Shown: piece by piece, positions 47,701 to 60,981 of the stretch
Position numbering within the stretch: the first letter of the stretch is position 1
How the letters are laid out: the number at the start of each line of letters is the position of its first letter
Origin: Dactylis glomerata
Lineage: Eukaryota; Streptophyta; Magnoliopsida; Poales; Poaceae
Reading direction: 5' to 3'
Assembly (NCBI GenBank): GCA_007115705.1
Contig: QXEO01000222.1
Span: 2,421,176-2,485,175, forward strand
DNA: 64,000 nt
Made by a program: the position numbers and the translations under genes
The notes under the pieces: model-generated
What the model was told of the DNA's origin: nothing
What the model saw: the letters and a program-made list of their open reading frames with translations, nothing else
The model's database searches: none

Positions 47701-50396
47701 TATTTTTGTTTGTTTCACTCAACTCTTATGCTTGCTACCCAGCCCTGCTAGCCAAAAACCTGTACTGAGAGGGAATACTTCTCGTGCATCCAACTCCCAA
47801 AAACCAAGTTATTCCAAAGAGTCCATTATAAATTCCTATGCATGGCATTTCAAGCCATTCGAAGTAAATTTTCATGTGCTACCTTTAAAACCTTCAAATA
47901 CTTCTCATTTTGTGACACTATTTTTAGCTCATGAGGACATAGTGACTGGGTTTGTTATCTTCCATACTAAATTAAGTACCCCTCGAATTGCATGCTTTAT
48001 CTGCTCGTCACTAATTTTGCAAGAGAGCTGGTCTGACCATTATAACTTCAAAAAGAAAAAAAAAGAAAAAAAGGCACTCCTCCATGGTATGAGATTGTTG
48101 GCAGGCACCCGAGGATTCGGTTAGCCATGGTTTGTGAAAGTAAAGGTGGGGAGGAGTGCCAAACTTTATAAAAGAGCATGTAAATGCCAATTTTCAAATA
48201 CTCGGAACCGCTCTCAACTTGTTTAGTATGGAAGATAACAAGAACTCCATTGCCATTCCTTGACAGGAACAACCACCTCCCAAAACAATTTTTATCTCTG
48301 TTTTACAAATGAAAAGCTCTAGCACATGATAAATCCTTGCTTCCCTCTGTGAAGGGCCTATCTTTTTTACTTTTATGTTGAGTCAGTAAACCTATTCCTC
48401 TCTATCTCAAGCAAGCATTTGAGTTGTTGTGATCCAACCATCCATATGTTGATTTATTCAATCATGTCTTTTACTTTTCTTTGTTTAGTACAATGCTTTT
48501 ATTTGAATGAATATATCTTTGAAAGCTATCAATGATCGTAAAGAGATTTTTATAATTGAGCATATGATTTCTGCAATATAAGCTCTAATATAAAGACTCT
48601 GATCGAAATATAAGTACAATATGTTAATTGTTCTCTGACCAAGAACAAAAGTTTGCCATCACCAATCATGATTTTCTTTGTGCACCTTTTATTGTGATTC
48701 CCTTTGCTCAATGCAAGTTAAATTATATAAGGGAAAGTTGTTGTCTATTATGACTTGTGTATTGATAAATGTGATGCTTCTTTTCCTTATTTTATTTATC
48801 GACACTTCACTCCATAAACCCGTGGTCGTGTTTACTGAGTTCAGTTTTCGCTTGGGGACAAGCGAGGTCTAAGCTTTGGGGGAGTTGATAAGTCCATTTT
48901 GCATCACTATTTTATATCATAATTTACTGTTATTCATTGATATATTTCATATTTAGAGATGATACTTATGTTATTTCTTCTATTTTGCATGTTTTATGAT
49001 TATTGGATAATTAACTGCCGGAGTCAGAATTCTGCTGGAAAAAGGACTATCAAGATAGAATATTTCTGAAGATCAGCACTTCTCGGAAAATACCCAGAAG
49101 TTCCTATTTTGCTAGAAGACGGAAGTAGCCAGAAGGAGAGGCCGAGGTGAGCCACCAGGGGCCCACAACACCCCCTGGCGCAGGCCAGCCCTAGCCACGC
49201 CACCAGGTGGTGTGGCTGCCCTGGCCCACCTCTGCCAGTGCCCCTTCGTGTATATCATCTTCCTGAAAACCTAAGACTGGGAGGAGGATCGCAGAAAGAC
49301 TCCGCCGCCTCTGCGAGACGGAAAACACACACAAAGAGAAAGCTCTTCGGCAGGCAGAAATCTGCCGGGCAAATTCCTTCCCGGAGGGGGGAAATCGTTG
49401 CTATCGTCACCGTCATCGAGCTGGCTTCATCGGGATCATCATCATCATCACCATCATCACCAGCACCTTCATCACCATCATCACCACGCCGTCCCGCTAT
49501 AACATTTTAGGGTGAATCTTGTCTAGTTCATAGGGGAAACTTTCCCGGTGTTAATTACTACTTGTAGTTAATGCTATTAAGTGAAACCATTGAATTAAGG
49601 TTTATGCCTAGATTGTTATTCATCATTATTTCACCTCTGATCATGATCCATATGATGTCTTGTGATTAGTTCGTTTAGTTCTTGAGGACATGGGAGAAGT
49701 CAAGATGTTAGTAGTGAAATTATGTTGAGTAATATTTAATGGTTTGATATTTATGTTGTGGTGCTATTCTACTAGTGGTGTCATGTGAACGTCGACTATA
49801 TGATACTTCACCTTTAAGGGCCTAGTGGAATGCATTGTGTATTTGGCTACTAATTGTGGGGTTGCCGGAGTGACAGAAACCTAAACCCCATTAGGAAACC
49901 AGTGCACCAGAGAGTGTAGGATCTCAGAGTTTAATGTTGTGGTTAGATTTATCTTAATTACTTTCTTGTAGTTGCGGATGCTTGCAAGGGGTATAATCAC
50001 AAGTATGTATTAGTCCAAGTTGGGGTAGTGCATTAGCATAGGTTCACCCCCATAACACTTATCAAACCAATGAAGATTAATCAATTGTATGAAGCGAAAG
50101 CACTTGACGAAATTCCCGTGTGTCCTCGGCAACGTTTGGTAATCATAAGTAACACAACCGGCTTGTCCTTTGATCTAGAAAGGATTGGGCCACTCGCTGC
50201 AATTATTATTACTGTCTTTTATTTACTCATGCTTTATTTATCTGCATTATCAAATACCCCTACAAAACTCATTTGCTAGTATTTACAGTGATTCCTTGAT
50301 CAAAACTGCTTGTCAACACCTTCTGCTCCTCGTTGGGTTTGACACTTTTATTTATCCAAAGTACTACGATACACCCCATATACTTGTGGGTCATCA
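47701..50396 (+). mobile_element. Gypsy element E, 3' part
   Basis: Plus-strand 3' spacer, purine tract CTAAGCTTTGGGGGAGT at 48869-48885, and 3' LTR 48886-50396. 47750-48386 matches the spacer of element A (about 2150-2790) closely, including the 22-bp block at 48338-48359, although the LTRs differ. The 5' part is missing and the left border is uncertain. The right end abuts the interior of element C, so E probably inserted into C. Confidence 0.75.
48886..50396 (+). repeat. 3' LTR of element E (1511 bp)
   Basis: TGATAAGTCCATTTTGC at the start, CTTGTGGGTCATCA at the end. The start differs from the A and B LTRs; the end matches A. A run of CATCATCACC-type repeats lies at about 49435-49490. Confidence 0.87.
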
Positions 50397-50740
50397 GGGC
50401 TCTACTCTTTTGGCCCTTGGTGACCTTTTGGTTCCCTCCTTTTGACTAATGGTCCCTCTGGTAAAGTTACTAACCCCTGAATTTTTCTAGAATTTTATGA
50501 GAAAATTTTCTGTATAGAATTTTTCAAACTTCATATTCTGTTAATTCACAACCTTGGGATAATTATGTCTATGCAAATAAAATATAAATCTAAGATGAAT
50601 TAAATTAAAAGCAACTACTATATTTATGGAAATCAAGTTTTCATTATTCCCACATTAGTAATAAGGTTGATTAGGTCTTATTAATAATGTGGCAAAGATA
50701 AAATGCATGATTCATTTTTCTAATTTAAAGAGAAGAAAAC

Positions 50741-53355
50741 TCAAGTCACCTCATATTTGATTGGAATGGTTCCAATCATCAAGGTGGCATATTTTGGCTC
50801 AGGAGGTGGCAATGCAAACTCAAAGCTCCCAATCATAAAATTATTCACTTGAATAGAGTTCACACTTTTCTTCATAGCTAGCACATGACCCTTCTTTGGA
50901 AAATAAATGGTATGTTCCTTTCCCTTAACATTGAATGTCACTTTGCTTTCTGTGCAATTTATAACAGCCCCTGCAGTATTTAAAAAGGGTCTCCCAAGAA
51001 TAATAGATAAATTCTCATCTTCAGGCATTTCTAATATAACAAAGTCTGTAAAGATTAACACATTAGCAATAGAGATAGGTATATCCTCACAAATGCCTAT
51101 AGGAATAGTTGTAGATTTGTCAGCCATTTGCAAAGAAACCTCAGTTGGAACTGTTTAGATTAAGTTTCTTATATAAAGAAAAAGGCATGACACTAACTCC
51201 AGCTCCTAAATCACATAATGCATACTTCACATAAGTTCCTTTAATAGTACAAGGAATTATTGGAATACCAGGATCTCCACGCTTTTCAGGCAATTTCCCT
51301 TCGAAAGAGTAACTAGAAAGCATAGCAGTTATAGCATCATTGGGTATTTTTCTCTTATTAGTAACAATATCTTTCATGTATTTTGAATATGTAGGAATTT
51401 TAATAGCATCAACAAGAGGGATTTGTAAGCATAAATTTTTAATCAACTCAAGAAACTTCTCAAACCTAGCATCATCCATAGATTTCATTACCTCTTGGGG
51501 ATAGGGTATGGGTCTATGCACCCATGGATCCCTATCTTTACCTTTTTATGGACTTGGATGTTTCTTCTTCTTATTCTTATCAATAGAAGGTTGAGGATCT
51601 TCCCTTGTAGGAGATACAGACTCCTCATTCTTTTTGGCTTCCTGTTGTTCTTTATCAGGTGGAAATAATTCCTCATCTTCATTCTCATTATTATTATCTT
51701 CAGTCTCAACATCAGAAATGGAAGTATCCTTATCTTGTTCTTCAGAATTCACATTATCTTCATTCTCATTGGGACATTGTCCTGCAAAAGATTTCTTTTC
51801 GAGAGCAGCTTGCTCTCTTTTCTTAGGATGGTCATTAGGGAAATCAAGATCCTTGGTGCTTGTACCTCCCCTGGTTTTCACTCCGCAAACTTGTTTCTTC
51901 CCAATTAAATTTTCATATAATTGATTTTGAAGAGAGATCATTTGTTCTACTTGATTATTCATCATTTCACAATGTTTAACAAGTCCCTTAATAGCCTCTA
52001 CTTTAACGCTCAAATTTTCACAAAAAGGTTTAATTTTATGAGAGTTCTTCATAAGATTCATCCTAATATAATGTTCTTCAGGTTCACTATCATAAACAAA
52101 ATCATTGACATATGATATTTCAGTAGTGGGTAATACCTTTTCATTACCTTTTGTAGGGCATACAACATTAACTTGAATAGGAAAGACCAATAGGGAGTTT
52201 TATACCCATTTTAGATAATTCATTGAGATGCAAAGTTTTAATTCCCTTCTCTTTAATAGACTTGGAAGCCTCCTTCATTGTTTCATCAGTTAATTTAAGA
52301 ATACCTGGCTTCTTTTGGGAAAATAATTCTTCCGTATTCGTCTCTTCCATTTTCCAATCTTCATAGTTTCGAGCAATTGTGTCCAATAATTTAGCGGCTT
52401 CTTCAATGGTCCTTTCCCTAAAAACATTACCTGCGATGCTATCTAGATAACATCTGGTACCATCATTCAGTCCATTATAAAATATGTCAAGTAATTCATT
52501 AGCCTTAAAACCATGAGCAGGGCAATTCCTAGTCATATCATGGTATCTCCCCCACGCTTGAGGTAAATCCTCTCCTTCCTTTTGTAAAAAATTGCTAATA
52601 TCAAGAGTTAAAGCATGTACTTTACTAGCAGGAAGATATTTATCAAAGAATTGGTGAAGGCACTCCTCTTGGCTAGTGATAGAACATGGTGCTAAGCTAT
52701 TGTACCAAGTTTTAGCATCTCCTCCTAGAGTGAAAGGGAACAGTTTCAAAAAGTAATAACGTTGCTGAATCTCATCTTTACTGAACCGGGCAGATAACTC
52801 ATGCAAAGTGGCCATGTGTTCAAGAGGAAACTCATTATTTTTCCCATAAAATTTAAAACTCTCAGCTTTTTTAATTTTTTTTGGATCAACGCTAAATTCA
52901 TAACCTTTATCTTTAATATAAATAGCAGATCCATTGGAATTACTAGCGGCAGGAAAAAATTCATCAAGAGAGATATTTTTATAGTCATCAAGTTTATCTA
53001 AATCCTCAAGACTTCCATCCAAAAAAGCTCTAGCTAAGATAGCATCTTCTTCAGATTCAATTTCACAATCATCTGAATATTCAATTTCATCCAATTCAGA
53101 TCCTACTTTATCAATAGATGGAGACTTAGATAAATCACGTGCCACTTCCTTATCTCTACTTGCTCCTGATAAATTACTCTCAATATGCGCAGACAGCTTA
53201 GACAATGGTGAACCAGATAGAGTGGCATTTTTCTTTCTAGAAGAAATAGCAGATGCAGCATTGGGAGAAAAGTTAGGCCTAGATGGCAAATCCTTACCCC
53301 CTCGAGTAGTAGAAGGCATCACTACCTTCTCAGCGAGATTCTTATCATTTCCCAT
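50741..53355 (-). pseudogene. gag-protease of element C, broken
   Basis: The gag start (53355-52168) includes a retrotransposon gag domain at about residues 165-330 (LFPFTLGGDAKTWYNSL; AWGRYHDMTRNCPAHGF). A frameshift near 52180 leads to an acidic Glu/Asp/Asn-rich linker (52190-51546). One TAA follows, then protease with active-site motif CDLGAGVSVMP (Asp codon at 51212-51210), a second frameshift near 51140, and the protease C-terminal half (ILGRPFL) ending KYEVT and a stop at 50741. The catalytic Asp is kept, but the frame is not. Confidence 0.88.
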
Positions 53356-53418
53356 AGCATAAAATGAATAAGTGCAGCAAATAAATCATAACAAGTGGTC
53401 TTACCAATAAAGCTAGAT

Positions 53419-53436
53419 TCCCCAGCAACGGTGCCA
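53419..53436 (-). promoter_or_regulatory. Element C primer-binding site (tRNA-Asp)
   Basis: The minus strand reads TGGCACCGTTGCTGGGGA, two mismatches from the tRNA-Asp complement, 10 bp after the LTR end. Confidence 0.82.
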
Positions 53437-53446
53437 GAAAATTTCT

Positions 53447-54842
53447 TGATGCCCACAAGTATAGGGGATCGTTGAAATCTTCGATGGGAAGTATTACCCA
53501 AATTTATAGTTCGACTCAAGGGGAACACAAGAATATCAATAAGACTTTAGCAATTGAGGCGTCATCCTCAATCACACCTATATATCAATAAACTCAACAA
53601 AGAAACATTGATGGCAGTGATTTAATTCAAGCAAGGAAAATAAAACAGCAGCTGTTGTCACGGTTTTCCAGTTTTCACCAGAAATAGTGAAGGAGAAACT
53701 TTCAGTGGCTAAAATGTAGGCATGAGGTGATAGCGGGGCATTGCATGAATAATATTGATCATATAATAAGATACAAATAACAATGGGACTTAACTCTAAT
53801 TCCGATGTGTGTGGGTATGTGCTCAGAAAATGGTTGTACGTACTAACCAAGAGAATCTGCCCAACATCTATTGTCCTACCTGCCCATTTCACCGGGGCCA
53901 ACTTGGAACTACAGGTAATTAAGGTCTACCCTTTCGAATAGCCCGGAACAACACATTAACACTTCATGAACACATAGAATCCTCAAACTAAAACATCTCC
54001 CCTTGTTTTCCCAATCTGTCAAAATTAGGGTTCGCAGGTTCAACATAAAAGCAGGTAATACACTTGCAGATAGATACCAAACTCAATTTATATGATGGAG
54101 AAAAATAAGTTCAGTACTAAAATCATGCCACTCGGGCCCTATTAGCAAGCATTAAGAATAACTAAGTGCATCAACACCATACAAGAATATCTTCAAGATA
54201 AACCCCTCAAATATTGGACAACAAGTACAATTACATGATCAATCTCATCCAATCCCCATCCACCTCACATGCCTACAGAGGACTAATCACACATGATGAT
54301 GGATATGAAGCTCATGGTTGATGGAGATGAAGGCGGTGAAGATGGCGATGAAGACGGCCTCTGATCCCCTCCTCCGGGGGGAAATCCTGGATCGATCTAA
54401 TCCCAGAATCGATGATTGTGGCTCTGGCGGCACTCTATTTCGCGAATACCCTCCCTCTCGTAGGTCACCCCCTTTATATATGAAGGCGTATGCGAAAGCT
54501 AGAGGTGAGGTGGCGCTCGAGGGCCGAAGAAGCAGGCCCCACGCGACCAGGGAATCTGGCCGCATGGTCCATGCCCGTTTGGGCCTCCAGCACTCCCTCG
54601 TGTCCCTCCGGTGCTCATTCTTCACATGAAAAATTGGCATATTATTTTTCCTTGATTTATTTCCTACAAAAATAGCCAGAAATGAGACTTTGCTAAAAAC
54701 AGCGTCACATTCTGCAGTTTTATTCAAGTATGGGATGATTCCGGAGCAAAATATGAAGCAAAGTACTTGGAAAAGTAGATGCATTTTAGGTGCATCAAGT
54801 GCATAACGGGCATGCATCCAAATTCTCGTACTCCTTGCTGCA
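53447..54842 (-). repeat. Partial 5' LTR of element C
   Basis: The minus-strand LTR ends TACTTGTGGGCATCA (TG at 53447 on the plus strand), like A and E. TATA on the minus strand (TTCATATATAAAGG) at about 54472-54485. The LTR is interrupted at 54842 by element D, so its beginning should lie right of the window. Confidence 0.8.
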
Positions 54843-56439
54843 TGATAGCGGTGCTAGCCGCCCAGTTGGGAACCCCAAGAGGAAGGTATGAGGAGCACAG
54901 CGGCAAGTTTCCCTTAGTACGAAATCAAGGCTTAATTGAACCAGTAGGAGAAAGAACCAACTTCCGAAGGTTGATGCTAGCTGGCTTGGCGACTACTCCA
55001 GACAATTTATATATGGCGCCTTATCTGGGGCGTAGCTTTGCACCAGCAGCAATGTGGAACCTGCACACAACACAACCAAAGTACTTTGCCCCAACTTGCA
55101 GAGAGGTTGTCAATCTCACCGGTTTGCTGTAAACAAAGGATTAAACTTATCATGTGGTAAAAGATAGTTCTTTGCAAGAAAGTAAATAATGCTTATAAAT
55201 AGTAAATGGTAATATGAATATAAAAGAATGGACCGGGGTCCACAGTTCACTAGAGGTGTCTCTCCATAAAGATAAATAACATGCTGGGTAAACAAATTAC
55301 AGTTGGGCAATTGACAGAATAAAGAATGCAAACAATGCATGTACATGTCATGAGGATCACTATGAGATTCACTTGGGCATTACAACATAATACATAGACC
55401 GTAATCCAACTGCATCTATCACTAATAATCCACCCGTCGGATATCATCCGAACAACCGTTGGGTATTAAGTTGCAAGCAACAGATTATCGCCTTAATCAA
55501 AGTGTGTAAAGTAAACAATACAAATGTCCTTGGACACAAGATTGTTGTTTTCTCCCTAATAGCAACAGCACATCTACAACTTTAGAGGTTGTTGTCACTC
55601 CCCCAAGTTACTAGAGGCATGAATCCACTATCGAGCATAAATACTCCCTCTTGGAGTTAGTAGCATATACTCGGCCAAGATATCTACTAGCAACAGAGAG
55701 CATGCAAGATCACAAAAAACATAGAGATGATAAATCACAAATCAAATTGACATAGTACTCAATATTCATCGGATCCCAACAAACACAACATATAGAATTA
55801 CATACCGATGATCTTGATCATGATAGGCAGCTCACAAGATCTAAACATGAAACACATGGAGGAGAAGACATCCATCTAGCTACTGCTATGGACCCGTAGT
55901 CCAAGGTAGACTACTCACACATCACTCCGGAGGCAGGCATGGTGATGAAGAAGGCCACCGGTGGTGATTCCCCTCTCCGGTAGGGTGCCGAGAAGAGCTT
56001 TTGGACCCTCTCGATCTCGCGTCGACGGCGGCGGCTTGCAGTATGTTTTTTAGAAAAGAGTTCGGGCTTAGGGTTTTCTCATCGAGGAGAATATATAAGC
56101 GAAAGAGCGATGTCAGGGGGTGGACCAGGGGTGGAACGTGCCACCCTATGGTGCGGCTGCCCTATGGCCCCCCCTCCGTCTCTGCTTTGGACTCCGTATC
56201 GTGTCGGGAAAAATAAGAACTTCAGCTTTTGTTTCGTCCAATTCCGAGAATATTTCTTGTGTAACTTTTTTGAAACGCAAAAACAACAGAAAACAGGGAA
56301 TTGGCACTGTGGCATCTCGTTAATAGGTTAGTTCCGTAAAATGCATAAAAACGCCATGAAGTGTAAACAAAACACAAAGCAAATGGTGCATAAACAAGCA
56401 TGGAGCATCAAAAATTATAGATACATTTGAGACGTATCA
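54843..56439 (-). repeat. 3' LTR of element D (1597 bp)
   Basis: The plus strand runs from TGATAGCGG to GACGTATCA. The minus-strand start follows the purine tract at 56440-56455. TATA-like CTTATATATTC on the minus strand at about 56089-56099. Homologous to the B2 LTRs. Confidence 0.92.
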
Positions 56440-57526
56440 AGCATCCCCAAGCTTAACTCCTGCTTGTCCTCGAGTAGGTAAGTGATAACAAAACAATAAT
56501 TTTTGAGGTGACATGCACCAACACAATCTTGATCAAACGATGTAAAGCATTCAGTGCTGAGATCAAAGTACTCTAAACATGGGCATAAAAGACATAATCT
56601 TGACAATAAAACTTAGCAACCATGTTATAACATGAAAAGTAACACAAACAAAAGATTATGAGTAATAATGCATTGAAAGTCAAGTGTTTGTTTCAAGCAT
56701 ATAGAAAAACATAGCAAAGTGGTATTCAGCTTGTCCCTTATGGAGTAGCAAAACTTAAATGCATAGGACACCTTCAAGTTTAAGAGGGCGACTAGACACA
56801 AATAATTTAAGAACAAGCAAAACCATAATGATAAATCAATCAATAATAAATTTTGCAAGTATGCACATTATACTCAGAATGACAACTATGCTCTCTTAGA
56901 TGGTGCATAAAGGTAGAAGGTGAAGACTCAACATAAAAGTAAAAGAAAGTCCCTTCACAGAGGGAAGCAGAGATTTAGCATGTGTTAGAGCTTTTTCATT
57001 TGTAAAATAGATATAAAAATTGTTTTGAGAGGTGGTTGTTCTTGTCAACGACTGGCAATGGGGTTCTTACTATCTTCCATACTAAGAAATTTTTGAGAGA
57101 TATTGGCACATTTATGCTCTTTTATAAAACTTGGCACTCCTCCCCACTTTTCCTTTCACAAACCATGGCTAACCGATTCCATCAGGTGCCCACCAACTTT
57201 CACATACCATGGAGGAGTGCCTTTTTTTCTTTTTTGAAATATTACAATATGGAAGATAGCAAATCCGACCACTACATCCCCATAAGCTGAAAACAGTGTC
57301 ACAAAATGAGAAGTATTTTGAAGGTTTTTTGAAAGGTAGCACATGAAAATTTACTTGGAATGGCTTGAAAATACCATGCATAGGAATTTATAGTTGACTC
57401 TTTGGAATAAACTTGGTTTTTGGTAGTTGGATGCACAAGAAGTATTCCCTCTCAGTACAGATGAAGGCTAGCAAAAGACTAGGAGCGAACAATTAAGAGA
57501 GCAATAACGACCATAATCATGCATAG
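56440..57526 (-). other. Element D 3' spacer, with PPT
   Basis: Purine tract TTAAGCTTGGGGATGC on the minus strand at 56441-56456. Contains the 22-bp block (56948-56969) and 57000-57480, which matches the spacers of A and E. Ends with CATAG (57522-57526), the target duplication of the solo LTR. Confidence 0.75.
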
Positions 57527-59204
57527 TGATGGCGCGGTATTGAAGGTGCTAGAGAACTTGATTGCGTTTGTTGATGAAGTAAATGACCGGCCAGTTGGAA
57601 ACCCCAAGAGAAGGTTTGAATGAATATAGCAGCAAGTTTTCCCTCAGTTATGAAACCAAGGTTATCAATCCAGTAGGAAAAAGCAAAACGACGGAAGGTG
57701 ATGCTTGCTAGCCTAGTGACACTCCAACAAGGGCGCCGTTAACGATAACTTGTTAGCGCGTCTTCAACTAGTAGCAATGTGGAACCTGCACACAACACAA
57801 CCAAATACTTTGTTCCCAACTTACGATGAGGTTGCCAATCTCACTGGTTTGCTTGAAACAAAGGGTATGAGCGTATCGAGTGGAAAATAGTAGTAGTATG
57901 CGAGTAAAGTAAACAGTGCGAGTAAAGTAAATAGGTGAAAGCAATATAAAGGAAATAGGACCGGGGTCCACAGTTCACTAGTGGTGTCTCTCCATAAGAT
58001 AAAATAACACATGGTGGGTAAACAAATTACAGTTGGGCAATTGATAGAATAAAGACAACGTGATATGTCAAGAGGATCACTATGAGATTTACTCTGGGCA
58101 TTACAACAAGATACATAGACCGCCATCCAACTGCATCTATGCCTAATAATCCACTTGTGGTGAATAAATCCGAGAACTCCACAAGTATTAAGTTGCGAAC
58201 AACAGATAACTGCATTAAGCAAAGTGTGTAATGTAAACAAAGCATATGCCCTCGAGCATATGAATGTTATTTTCCCCCTAGTAGCAACAACACATCTACA
58301 ACCTTAGAGGTTTCTGTCACTCCCCCAGATTAAATAGAGGCATGAACCCACTATCGAGCATAAATACCCCCTCTTGGAGTCACTAGCAACTACTCGGCCA
58401 AGATAGCTACTAACAATGGAGAGCATGCAAGATCATAAACAACATAGAGATAACATAAGATAAAATTTAGTACATCAACTCAATCACAACACCAATATTC
58501 ATCAGATCCCAACAAACACAACATGTAGAATTACATAACGGTGATCTCGATCATGTAAGGCAGCTCACGAGATCTAAACATGAAGCACATGGTGGAGAAG
58601 ACAACCATCTAGCTACTGCTATGGACCCATAGTCCAAGGTAGACTACTCACTCATCGCGCCGGAGGCAAGCATGGCGATGAAGAAGACCTCCGGTGGCGA
58701 TTCCCCTCTCCGGCAGGGTGCCGGGAAGAGCTTCTGGACCCTCCCAATCTCGGGTCGACGACGGCGGCGGATCGCGATATGTTTCTGGAAAGGTGATTGG
58801 GTGTTTAGGTTTTTCCCATCGGGGGGTCTTTATAGGCGAAGGGGCAGCGTCAGAAGTGGACCAGGGGGCCCACACCATAGGCCGGTGCGGGCCAGGGGTA
58901 GGCCACACCCCTGGTGGTGTGGCCGCCCTGTGGCTCCTTTCCGTCTCCTCTTCGGTTCTCTGGAAGCTTCGGTAAATATCTGGACGTCTGGCTTTTGTTT
59001 CATCCAATTCCGAGAATATTTCCTGTGTAACTTTTCTGAAACACAAAAATAGCAGAAAACAGGGAACTGGCACTATGGCATCTCGTTAATAGGTTAGTTC
59101 TGGAAAATGCATAAAAATGCCACGAAGTGTAACGAAACACTAAGCGAATGGTGTAAAAACAAGCATGGAGCATCAAAAATTATGGATACGTTGGAGATGT
59201 ATCA
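57527..59204 (-). mobile_element. Solo LTR inside element D (1678 bp)
   Basis: Starts TGATGGCG, ends GTATCA, and is flanked by a perfect 5-bp duplication CATAG (57522-57526, 59205-59209). The spacer of D continues on either side, matching B2 across the junction. It is related to the B1 LTR, including the CGCGCC end. TATA on the minus strand at 58828-58835. Solo LTRs arise by recombination between the two LTRs of a full element. Confidence 0.95.
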
Positions 59205-59209
59205 CATAG

Positions 59210-60981
59210 CGACAAAACATTATTAACCAAAGCATAAAGTGGTATCACAAGTCAAAAACCAAATGATCATAGAGGCATGAGGCGACTTTTTAAAGTCAAA
59301 CATGGTGTAAGCATGCGCCAAGTCAACCCAAATAAAGCATCAAAGGAGAAAACCATAATAATATGCTCCCATATAATAAAAACAATGCATGATTCTTTCA
59401 AAGACACATTAAGAAATCTTAGTCATTTGAGACTAGCCATGCTACAGTAAAAACTACTAAGCATATAATCAAAATAACATCAAGCTTGACATGCAGAAGT
59501 CTAAGCCACAGTCTAAACAAGCTCCCATTTGTACCACTATAGGCATGAAACTTTTTTCTCTTTTCCAACACCAATCAACCTTTTTGAATCAACTCTTATA
59601 GATGAAAAACAACATAGACCATAGGTCTAAACACATATTTCTACAAAGAAATAACAAGTTCTGAACAAAAAACAAGGCGAAAAACAAAAGCTAAACGCAG
59701 TACTAGAAAAAGAGAACATTCGTTAAACGATAAGAGTGAAAACTAGAGTGTTATTGGCAATGAAAAATGGAGTGCGTCTTCTCCAAGAGAAATATGTTGG
59801 GGTCCAACCATTTATTGCAGCAAACAAAACAAAAGAAAACTGAAAGCAAAAATAAAGACACTCCAAGAAAAACGCATAGAATACGAAGCAATAAAAATAT
59901 AGTGTCTTGAAAGGTGACCTGATATTTGTTGATGAAGAAGGGGTGCCTCGGGGCATCCCCAAACTTTGACGCTTGTACTTCTTGGATATTTCTTGGGGTG
60001 ACATGGGCATCTCCAAGCTTGAGCTTTTGTCCATACTTCATCTCATCTCATCATTCTCCTTTCCCTACACTTGAAAACTTCCTTCATACAAAACTTCACA
60101 CAATTCTTTTTTTGAACAAATTTATCGTAGGGGAAGCCCCTATGGTGTGAATTTTAAATTAATATAACGGAATTGTACAGTCTGAGAAAGAACAAGGTTC
60201 ATGGGAGTTACATCAGGGGGAAAAGTGGAGTAGGAAAATAAACATTATACAAAAATATTAAGGACCCAATCCACTAGGGGCTAAACTAAAGAAGCTTTTA
60301 CTCTGTATCTATGAAGCATCAAGTCATGTTGGAACCTTCCACGCCAACGTCTTAGAGAGGGCTGTTGTCCTTGGAAAATGAGGTAATTACGCTCCTTCCA
60401 GAACTTCACACAATTCTTATAAGCAACATTAGTGTAAGCACGATAGTAAATCTACTTTTTGGTTCATTTTCAACTCAAGTATAACAACCATTAAAGCATA
60501 AGCTACTGTAGCAACTTCCTCAAAAGTTCTGTTATCAAAAGAACTCAAAAAGAAAGCGATGAAGAGGCAAACACAAATAGTGGCAGAAATCTATCAAAAC
60601 AGAACAGCTGGTAAAGATCGATTTTTTGAAAATCTTCTGTTGCTCAAATCGAAAAGTGCAAAACTAATGAAAGTTAGACAACAACCTGGGGCATGTGCAC
60701 AAGAAATCTCAGATCAAAAAGACATTCTGAGAATTTTCACGAAATTTTACGGTATAGCATAGAAATCTGTTTCAGGACAGCAACTTCCCCAAATCTTACC
60801 TTCCTCCAATTAGAGGTTCTTCTTGGCACAAAAACAAAATAAAAATGATAAGGAGAGGTCATTAAAGTAGTAATAACTTCCAAGACTCAACAAAAATAAA
60901 AAGTACTGAAAATAAAACATTGGGTTATCTCCCAAGAGTGCTTTTCTTTAACGCCTTTGAGCTAGGCACAAAAAGTGGAAA
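59210..60981 (-). other. Element D spacer (middle)
   Basis: Matches 42281-43740 of B2 in reverse. Interrupted by the L1 insertion at 60109-60401. Small open frames near 59723-60041 correspond to those at 42916-43293 in B2 but are not conserved as protein. Confidence 0.7.
60109..60401 (-). mobile_element. 5'-truncated L1 LINE insertion (293 bp)
   Basis: Flanked by a 17-bp perfect duplication AACTTCACACAATTCTT (60092-60108, 60402-60418). On the minus strand it ends in a short poly-A next to the duplication. Sequence near the tail (CATAGGGGCTTCCCCTACG) resembles the 3' end of grass L1 elements. Removing it restores continuity with B2. Confidence 0.88.

Larger units (their letters stand above)
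50397..54842 (-). mobile_element. Gypsy element C, 5' part (gag-protease only)
   Basis: Minus-strand element: partial 5' LTR (53447-54842, cut by element D), tRNA-Asp primer site, gag, protease, then a stop and non-coding sequence (50397-50740) up to element E. No RT, RNase H or integrase follows the protease in the part that remains. The gag region has one stop and two frameshifts. Confidence 0.85.

Noticed and set aside
47732..48124. 130-codon ORF
   Set aside because: It lies in the shared non-coding spacer of element E. The matching regions of A and D do not keep the frame.
54287..54817. Minus-strand 176-codon ORF
   Set aside because: Lies entirely within the partial LTR of element C, around its TATA and leader.
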